Source: Streptosporangium minutum (GTDB lineage Bacteria > Actinomycetota > Actinomycetes > Streptosporangiales > Streptosporangiaceae). From it: a stretch of DNA of 50,858 nt. The stretch covers positions 1 to 50,858 of the forward strand of contig NZ_NGFP01000013.1 of the NCBI RefSeq assembly GCF_002149035.1, given 5' to 3'. This document shows positions 45,557-50,858 of this stretch, one piece after another (positions within the stretch are counted from its first letter, which is position 1; the number at the start of each line of letters is the position of its first letter). Made by a program: the position numbers and the translations under genes. The notes beneath the pieces are model-generated. The model was not told the DNA's origin and did no database searches. It saw nothing but the letters and a program-made list of their open reading frames with translations.

Positions 45557-46498
45557 ATGACCGTCACGGCAGAACGCCCTGCTCCGGGCCCCAAACCAGA
45601 CGCCGATCCCGAGCCGAAGACCAAACCCGAGATCATCGTCTTCATGGTGATCGTGGCCGCGCCGCTGATCGCCCTGATCGCCGCCGTACCCTTCGCCTGG
45701 GGATGGGGGCTGGGCTGGAGCGACATCGTGATCGCCGGTGTCTTCTACGTCATCACCGGCCTGGGCGTGACCGTCGGCCTGCACCGCCACTTCACCCACG
45801 GCTCCTTCAAGGCCAAGCGCCCGCTGAAGATCGCGCTGGGCATCGCCGGCAGCCTCTCCCTGGAGATGTCGGTGCTGGACTGGGTGGCCACCCACCGCAA
45901 GCACCACAAGTTCTCCGACAAGGAGGGGGACCCGCACTCGCCGTGGCGGTTCGGGACCGGCTTCCGGGCCGTGACCAAGGGGCTCCTCTGGGCGCACATG
46001 GGCTGGCTGTTCGAGACCGACCGGGCCAACCGTGAGAAGTACGCCCCGGACCTGGTCAAGGACCCGGACATCGTCAAGCTCCACAAATACTTCCCGGTGC
46101 TGGCGATCACCTCGCTGGTGCTCCCCGGGCTGCTGGGCGGCCTGCTGACCATGTCGTGGTGGGGCATGGCGACCGGCTTCTTCTGGGGCACGCTGGTCCG
46201 GATCGGGCTGCTGCACCACGTGACCTGGTCGATCAACTCCATCTGCCACGTCTTCGGCGAGGAGGTCTTCGAGTCGCGCGACAAGTCGCGCAACGTCTGG
46301 TGGCTGGCCGTCCCCTCGTTCGGTGAGTCCTGGCACAACCTGCACCACTCCGACCCCACCTGCGCCCGGCACGGCGCGCTCAAGGGCCAGATCGACCTCA
46401 GCGCGGGCGTGATCCGCGGGTTCGAGAAGGCCGGCTGGGCCTACGACGTCCGCTGGCCGACTCCCGAGCGGCTGGCGGCGAAGCGCATTGCCGCCTGA
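45557..46498 (+). CDS. membrane fatty-acyl desaturase (acyl-CoA delta-9 type)
   Basis: A 313-aa di-iron membrane enzyme that places a double bond in acyl chains to adjust membrane fluidity. All three histidine boxes are present: HRHFTH (76-81), HRKHH (about 113-117) and HNLHH (about 264). Hydrophobic segments at ~27-50, 56-75, ~165-185 and 190-210 form the membrane core. A Pro/Lys-rich hydrophilic N terminus precedes them. Start ATG 45557 follows gaggtagcgc. The downstream TetR gene and the upstream dyads suggest regulation by an acyl-CoA-responsive repressor. The electron donor is not encoded nearby. Confidence 0.93.
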   Translation: MTVTAERPAPGPKPDADPEPKTKPEIIVFMVIVAAPLIALIAAVPFAWGWGLGWSDIVIAGVFYVITGLGVTVGLHRHFTHGSFKAKRPLKIALGIAGSLSLEMSVLDWVATHRKHHKFSDKEGDPHSPWRFGTGFRAVTKGLLWAHMGWLFETDRANREKYAPDLVKDPDIVKLHKYFPVLAITSLVLPGLLGGLLTMSWWGMATGFFWGTLVRIGLLHHVTWSINSICHVFGEEVFESRDKSRNVWWLAVPSFGESWHNLHHSDPTCARHGALKGQIDLSAGVIRGFEKAGWAYDVRWPTPERLAAKRIAA

Positions 46499-46714
46499 CG
46501 GCTCTACGGGGGCCGCCCTGGCGGCCCGCGTACCGACCACCCCATCCGACAACCCCGCGGAGACCACCTCGCCGGCCCGCGCCATTCCGGCGCCGCCCAG
46601 GGGCACCGCGGTGACCGCTCCGGCAGCACGCGCCGCGCCGCCACCGCCCGGCGGTGGCGCGGAGGCCGCCCCGGCGGCCCAGGCCGTGGTTCCCGCCTCA
46701 CAACCGGGGAGCGC

Positions 46715-46720
46715 CATTAT
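46715..46720 (+). promoter_or_regulatory. candidate -10 of a leaderless TetR transcript
   Basis: CATTAT lies seven bases before the GTG start of the TetR gene, in an AT-rich pocket, and there is no Shine-Dalgarno near the GTG. That spacing suits a leaderless mRNA. No clear -35. Confidence 0.35.
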
Positions 46721-46727
46721 TAGAACC

Positions 46728-47726
46728 GTGAGCGAACCCCGACGACGCATGTCAGGCAAGGAACGCCGGGAGCAGCTGATCCAGATCAGCAGGACTCTGT
46801 TCGCGGAGAAGGGTTTCGACGGCACATCGGTCGAGGAGATCGCGGCCACCGCGAATGTCTCCAAGCCGGTGGTCTACGAACATTTCGGCGGTAAGGAGGG
46901 CGTCTACGCGGTCGTCGTCGACCGGGAGATGCAGAAGCTGCTGGCCATGGTGACGGAGGCGCTCTCCGCCTCGCACTCGCTGATCAAGCTGGAGCGGGCC
47001 GCGCTGGCGCTGCTGGCCTACGTGGAGGAGAACAGCGAGGGCTTCCGCATCCTGGTCCGCGACTCGCACGCGGCCTCGGGGACGGGCACGTTCGCCAGCC
47101 TGATCAACGACATCGCCAGCCAGGTCGAAGACGTGATGGTCGACGAGTTCGTGGGGCGGGGCTACGACCCGAAACTGGCGCCGATGTACGCCCAGATGCT
47201 GGTCGGCATGGTGGCGCTGACCGGGCAGTGGTGGCTGGACGTGCGCAGACCCCCTCGTGAGGAGGTGGCCGCGCACCTGGTCAACCTGGCATGGAACGGC
47301 CTCGTCGGACTGGACCCGCGGCCCCGGCTGACCGCCTCCTCCCGCGGCATGGAACAGCGGCGCGCGCCGCTGCCGCCGCGCCCGACCGACAAGGAACTGC
47401 GGGAGATGGGCAAGGCCCGCGAACGCGAGGCCAAGGAGCAGGAGAAGGTCCGCGAGCGCGAGGCCAAGGAGCAGGAGAAGCTGGCCCGGGACCAGGAGAA
47501 GGCGCGGCTCCGGGAGCAGCGCGACCTGGAGAAGGCCCGCGAACGGGAGATCCGCGAGCAGGCGCGGCTCCTCAAGGAGCAGGAGAGGATCCGCGAGCGC
47601 GAGCTCAAGGAGCAGGAGAAGATCCGGGTGCGGGAGGCCAAGGCCGCCGAGCGGGAGGCCGCCCGGCAGACCGGGGACACCGACCGTCCCGGCGAGGGAC
47701 GGGAGAAAATCGAATCAAGCGAGTAA
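46728..47726 (+). CDS. TetR-family regulator with long charged C-terminal helix
   Basis: A 332-aa regulator. The N-terminal TetR helix-turn-helix is clear: RREQLIQISRTLFAEKGFDG, TSVEEIAATANVSKPVVYEHF, KEGVYAVVVD. A helical ligand domain follows to about residue 200. Then come ~110 residues made almost only of Lys, Glu, Arg, Ala and Gln (KEQEKVREREAKEQEK and similar), predicted to form a single charged helix or coiled coil. TetR proteins are normally ~200 aa, so this tail is extra. GTG 46728 is chosen; the upstream in-frame Pro/Ala-rich stretch (46488 on) overlaps the desaturase end and looks non-coding. Likely regulates the desaturase gene. Confidence 0.82.
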   Translation: MSEPRRRMSGKERREQLIQISRTLFAEKGFDGTSVEEIAATANVSKPVVYEHFGGKEGVYAVVVDREMQKLLAMVTEALSASHSLIKLERAALALLAYVEENSEGFRILVRDSHAASGTGTFASLINDIASQVEDVMVDEFVGRGYDPKLAPMYAQMLVGMVALTGQWWLDVRRPPREEVAAHLVNLAWNGLVGLDPRPRLTASSRGMEQRRAPLPPRPTDKELREMGKAREREAKEQEKVREREAKEQEKLARDQEKARLREQRDLEKAREREIREQARLLKEQERIRERELKEQEKIRVREAKAAEREAARQTGDTDRPGEGREKIESSE

Positions 47727-47788
47727 GCAACAGCGGCAGTTGAGCCTGAATTAACGTTCCGTTCAACCAAAGCGGGCATTCTGGTCAT

Positions 47789-49852
47789 ATGTCCGCCGAA
47801 CCCGCACACCCCGCCGCCGAAGGACTGCTCCTTCCACAAGAGCGTTTCCTCAATCGCGAGGAGAGCTGGCTCCAGTTCAATCAGCGGGTCCTGGAACTGG
47901 CGGAAGATCCGTCCCTGCCCTTGCTGGAGAGGGTCAGGTTTCTGGCGATCTTCGCCAGCAACCTGGACGAGTTCTTCCGGGTGCGGGTGGCCGGCCTCAA
48001 GCGGCGGATGGCCACCGGCCTGTTGCTACGGACCAAAAGCGGGTTGAAGCCCCGCGAGGAGCTGGCCAGGATCGCCGCCATAGCCGACGATCTCGCCCAG
48101 CGGCACTCGGCCTGCTTCCACGACCGGCTCTGCCCGCAGCTGGCCGCCGAGGGCATCGAGATCACGCACTGGGAGGAGCTCGGCCGGGACGAGCGCACCG
48201 AGATGCGCAAGCTGTTCCGGGAGCGGATCCGGCCGGTGCTGACGCCGCTGGCCGTCGATCCCGCCCATCCTTTTCCCTATATTTCCGGCCTGTCACTCAA
48301 CCTTGCCGTTACCGTCCGAAATCCCACGACCGGTCACACCGTGTTCGCCCGGGTGAAGGTGCCGAGCCAGCTCCCCCGCTTCGTGGCGGCGTCCAAGGAC
48401 CGTTTCGTCCCGCTCGAAGAGGTGATCGCCGCCCACCTCGGCCAGCTCTTCAAGGGCATGGAGGTCGTCGAGCACCACGTCTTCCGGGTGACCCGCAACG
48501 AGGACCTCGACGTGGACGAGGACGTCACCGAGAACCTCATGCAGGCGCTGGAACGGGAGCTGCTCAAGCGCCGCTTCGGCCCGCCGGTCCGGCTGGAGGT
48601 CGAGGACACCATCACGCCCGAGGTGCTCGACCTGCTGGTGGACGAGCTGGGGGTGGCCGACCACGAGATCTACCGGCTGCCCGGCCCGCTGGACCTGACC
48701 GGGCTGCACGCGATCGCCGACCTGGACCGGGGAGAGCTGGGCTTCCGCCCCTTCGTGCCCGCCGAGGTCGTCCACGTCGAGGACGACATCTTCGCGGTGC
48801 TCCGCGAACGGGACGTGCTGCTGCACCACCCGTACGACTCGTTCGCCACGAGCGTGCAGCGCTTCATCGAACAGGCGGCGGCCGATCCGAGCGTGCTGGC
48901 CATCAAGCAGACGCTCTACCGCACCAGCGGCGACTCCCCGATCGTGGACGCGCTGGTCGACGCGGCCGAGGCGGGCAAGCAGGTCGTCGTGGTGGTGGAG
49001 ATCAAGGCACGCTTCGACGAGCGTGCCAACATCACCTGGGCGCGCAAGCTGGAGCGGGCCGGCTGTCACGTGGTCTACGGGGTGGTGGGACTGAAGACCC
49101 ACTGCAAACTGGCCCTCGTCGTACGGCAGGAGCCCTCGGGCGAGCTGCGCAGCTACTGCCACATCGGCACCGGCAACTACAACCCCAAGACCGCCCGGGT
49201 CTACGAGGACCTGGGGCTGCTCACCGCCGATCCGCTGGTCGGCGAGGATGTCACCGACCTGTTCATCCACCTGACCGGATACTCCAGCCACTCGGCCTAC
49301 CGGCGGCTGCTGGTCGCCCCGCACTCGATGCGCGGCGGGCTGCTGGCCAGGATCGAGCGGGAGACCTCCCACCAGCGGGCGGGCCGCCCGGCCGCCATCC
49401 GGATGAAGACGAACTCCCTGGTGGACGAGCCGGTCATCGACGCGCTCTACCAGGCCTCCCAGGCGGGCGTCCCGGTCGACCTGTGGGTGCGCGGGGTGTG
49501 CACGCTGCGGCCTGGCGTTCCCGGACTGTCGGAGAACATCCGGGTCAGGAGCGTGCTGGGCCGTTTCCTCGAACATTCGCGGATCTACGAGTTCGGCCGG
49601 GGACGCAGGCCAGAGATCTGGATCGGCAGCGCCGACCTGATGCGCCGCAACCTGGACCGCCGGGTGGAGGCGCTGGTCAAGGTCACCAGCCAGCAGCAGC
49701 GGCTCTACCTCAGCGACCTGCTCGACCGGGCGGCGTCGGAGGAGACCTCCACCTGGTGGCTCAACTCGGACGGGACGTGGACCCGGCACCGGGGCGACGA
49801 CCTGCAGACCCATCTGATCGGTACCCGGAGGTGGAGGACGATTGATGACTGA
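47789..49852 (+). CDS. ppk1: polyphosphate kinase 1
   Basis: A 687-aa enzyme that polymerises the ATP gamma-phosphate into polyphosphate. The N-domain begins [19 protein letters not shown] and includes [19 protein letters not shown]. The catalytic core has [35 protein letters not shown], the autophosphorylated His in [13 protein letters not shown], and [21 protein letters not shown]; the PLD-like second His lies in the final domain. Length is standard. ATG 47789 follows a region with no obvious ribosome site apart from tctgGTCAT. The stop overlaps the MutT1-like start by eight bases, an arrangement common in actinomycetes. Confidence 0.97.
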   Translation: MSAEPAHPAAEGLLLPQERFLNREESWLQFNQRVLELAEDPSLPLLERVRFLAIFASNLDEFFRVRVAGLKRRMATGLLLRTKSGLKPREELARIAAIADDLAQRHSACFHDRLCPQLAAEGIEITHWEELGRDERTEMRKLFRERIRPVLTPLAVDPAHPFPYISGLSLNLAVTVRNPTTGHTVFARVKVPSQLPRFVAASKDRFVPLEEVIAAHLGQLFKGMEVVEHHVFRVTRNEDLDVDEDVTENLMQALERELLKRRFGPPVRLEVEDTITPEVLDLLVDELGVADHEIYRLPGPLDLTGLHAIADLDRGELGFRPFVPAEVVHVEDDIFAVLRERDVLLHHPYDSFATSVQRFIEQAAADPSVLAIKQTLYRTSGDSPIVDALVDAAEAGKQVVVVVEIKARFDERANITWARKLERAGCHVVYGVVGLKTHCKLALVVRQEPSGELRSYCHIGTGNYNPKTARVYEDLGLLTADPLVGEDVTDLFIHLTGYSSHSAYRRLLVAPHSMRGGLLARIERETSHQRAGRPAAIRMKTNSLVDEPVIDALYQASQAGVPVDLWVRGVCTLRPGVPGLSENIRVRSVLGRFLEHSRIYEFGRGRRPEIWIGSADLMRRNLDRRVEALVKVTSQQQRLYLSDLLDRAASEETSTWWLNSDGTWTRHRGDDLQTHLIGTRRWRTIDD

Positions 49853-50723
49853 GCCGGACGTCCATCCGACTGACATGATCCGCGCCGCGGGCGCGGTGGT
49901 GTGGCGGGGCACGGAGTCCGCACCGGAGGTCGCCCTCGTCCACCGGCCGAAATACGACGACTGGACGTTCCCGAAGGGGAAGCTGAAGCCCGGTGAGCAC
50001 GTCATCGCGGGCGCGTTGCGCGAGGTCGCCGAGGAGACGGGGATCACCGCGCTGCTCGGCCGGTCGCTGCCGCCCATCCACTACCTGAAGGGCAAGCGGC
50101 TCAAACGCGTCGACTACTGGGCGGCCCGGGTGGCCTCCGGGGACCGGTACACCGCGGTGGACGAGGTCGACGAGGTGGTCTGGCTGCCGGTGAAGGAGGC
50201 CAGGCGGCGGCTGACCTACGAGTGGGACGCCGGGCTGCTCCGCGCGCTCACCGCGGTCCCCCTGGAGACCACGCCGCTCATCCTCGCCCGGCACGGCCTG
50301 GCCGGGTCACGCCAGGACTGGGAGGGCGACGACGACGAGCGGCCGCTGGACGCGGCCGGCGCGATGCAGGCCGAGGTACTCGCGGACGTGCTGTCCGGCT
50401 ACCGTCCCACCGACCTGATCAGCTCCCCCAGCAGGCGGTGCGTGCAGACCCTGGAACCGTACGCCGAGCGGCTCGGCCTGGAGATCCGGCGCGAGCGCCT
50501 GCTGTCGGAGACCCACTACGACCCCCGTGCCTGCCTGCGCCTGGTCACCAAGGCGATGGCCTCGGACCGGCCCGCGGTGATCTGCAGCCACGGCAAGGTC
50601 CTGCCCGAGCTGATCGCCGGGGTGAGCGACCGGCCGGGGGACGTGCAGCTGCGCAAGGGCGCGTTCATGGTGCTGCACCACGCCGCCGGCAGGATCGTGG
50701 GCATGGACCGCTACCTCACCTGA
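49845..50723 (+). CDS. Nudix hydrolase fused to histidine phosphatase (MutT1-like)
   Basis: A 292-aa two-domain protein. Residues ~10-140 are a Nudix domain with box [22 protein letters not shown] (shown in parts: [17 protein letters not shown]). Residues ~148-292 are a histidine-phosphatase domain opening with [12 protein letters not shown] (RHG) and [15 protein letters not shown], later [11 protein letters not shown]. This is the layout of mycobacterial MutT1, which cleans 8-oxo-(d)GTP and diadenosine polyphosphates. ATG 49845 overlaps ppk1 and follows GGAGGTGGAGG. The last codons fall within the tandem repeat that runs off the window. Confidence 0.93.
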   Translation: MTEPDVHPTDMIRAAGAVVWRGTESAPEVALVHRPKYDDWTFPKGKLKPGEHVIAGALREVAEETGITALLGRSLPPIHYLKGKRLKRVDYWAARVASGDRYTAVDEVDEVVWLPVKEARRRLTYEWDAGLLRALTAVPLETTPLILARHGLAGSRQDWEGDDDERPLDAAGAMQAEVLADVLSGYRPTDLISSPSRRCVQTLEPYAERLGLEIRRERLLSETHYDPRACLRLVTKAMASDRPAVICSHGKVLPELIAGVSDRPGDVQLRKGAFMVLHHAAGRIVGMDRYLT

Positions 50724-50858
50724 CGGCTCACCGCCCGCGGACCTCCCTCACCTGACAGGTCCTCGCCCGCGAACCCCGCACCTGACGGCTCCCCGCCCGA
50801 GGACCTCCCTCACCTGACAGGTCCTCGCCCGCGAACCCCGCACCTGACGGCTCCCCGC
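50717..50858. repeat. alternating ~31-bp tandem repeats at the window end
   Basis: Five units starting cacctgac: A (50717-50748), B (50749-50778), A (50779-50810), B (50811-50840) and a cut A (50841-50858). A units are 32 bp (cacctgacggct...), B units 30 bp (cacctgacaggt...). The two A-B pairs form a 62-bp period. The first unit includes the stop codon of the MutT1-like gene. It continues past the window. Confidence 0.9.

Noticed and set aside
46488-46727. An 80-residue N-terminal extension of the TetR protein
   Set aside because: It overlaps the desaturase 3' end, is Pro/Ala low complexity, and the typical TetR start follows the GTG at 46728.
47745-47788. PhoP (PHO) box before ppk1
   Set aside because: Two GTTC motifs occur (GTTCCGTTCAACC) but not with the 11-bp period or consensus of PHO boxes; too weak to call.
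50717-50858. CRISPR array
   Set aside because: The whole sequence is repeated in alternating units; there are no unique spacers and no cas genes.

Overview
The window is about 51 kb of GC-rich chromosome from a filamentous-type actinomycete. GTG starts are frequent, stops and starts often overlap (ATGA/GTGA), and the gene orders eno-ftsB-DUF501-ppx, mfd-lipoprotein-mazG and glmU-prs-rplY-pth are typical of Actinobacteria. The protein style suggests Streptosporangiales; that is inference, because no rRNA or species marker is present.

Region by region. 1-1.3 kb: a DUF4287 protein and a Bax-inhibitor-1 family membrane protein. 1.55-5.57 kb: a small gene-poor island. It is bounded by an unusual tRNA gene (5500-5572, minus) and a displaced copy of that tRNA's 3' part plus its terminator (1551-1637), the layout left by integration into a tRNA gene. 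It holds a membrane STAND-like NTPase with TPRs, an unknown 160-aa gene, a decayed Nudix-like remnant and a tRNA-like RNA whose anticodon arm is replaced by about 130 nt of foldable sequence. 5.8-10.2 kb: a PRC-barrel/DUF2382 stress protein, an ACT-domain regulator coupled to a peptide deformylase-like protein, type II NADH dehydrogenase with a perfect Rex-type operator, and a family-5 uracil-DNA glycosylase. 10.4-11.8 kb: a secreted four-module protein. 11.9-22.5 kb: ppx, DUF501, ftsB-like, eno, mazG, a foldase-like lipoprotein and mfd on the minus strand, with two methyltransferases on the plus strand.

22.6-40.4 kb is the main find: a locus that reads as a complete system for a sulfated cell-surface or exopolysaccharide. 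It contains APS kinase, a TauE/SafE permease, a secreted GH26-like glycosidase, a Wzz-like chain-length protein, a Wzy-like polymerase, an aminoglycoside-phosphotransferase-fold kinase, a Wzx-like flippase, a WecG/TagA glycosyltransferase, a GT2 glycosyltransferase, three different PAPS-dependent sulfotransferases, both ATP sulfurylase subunits (CysN, CysD), a PAP phosphatase (CysQ) and the initiating polyprenyl-phosphate sugar transferase. No reductive sulfate-assimilation gene is present, so the activated sulfate is probably meant for sulfation. Two convergent operons (26.2-32.8 kb plus, 40.4-32.9 kb minus) meet at a hairpin.

40.4-50.9 kb returns to housekeeping: a 3'-5' exonuclease, pth, rplY, prs, glmU, tRNA-Gln(UUG), a fatty-acyl desaturase with an adjacent TetR regulator and dyad operators, ppk1 and a MutT1-like Nudix/histidine phosphatase. 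Minisatellite repeats occur at several gene ends (45 bp after cysC, about 31 bp after mutT, 26 bp upstream of mfd).
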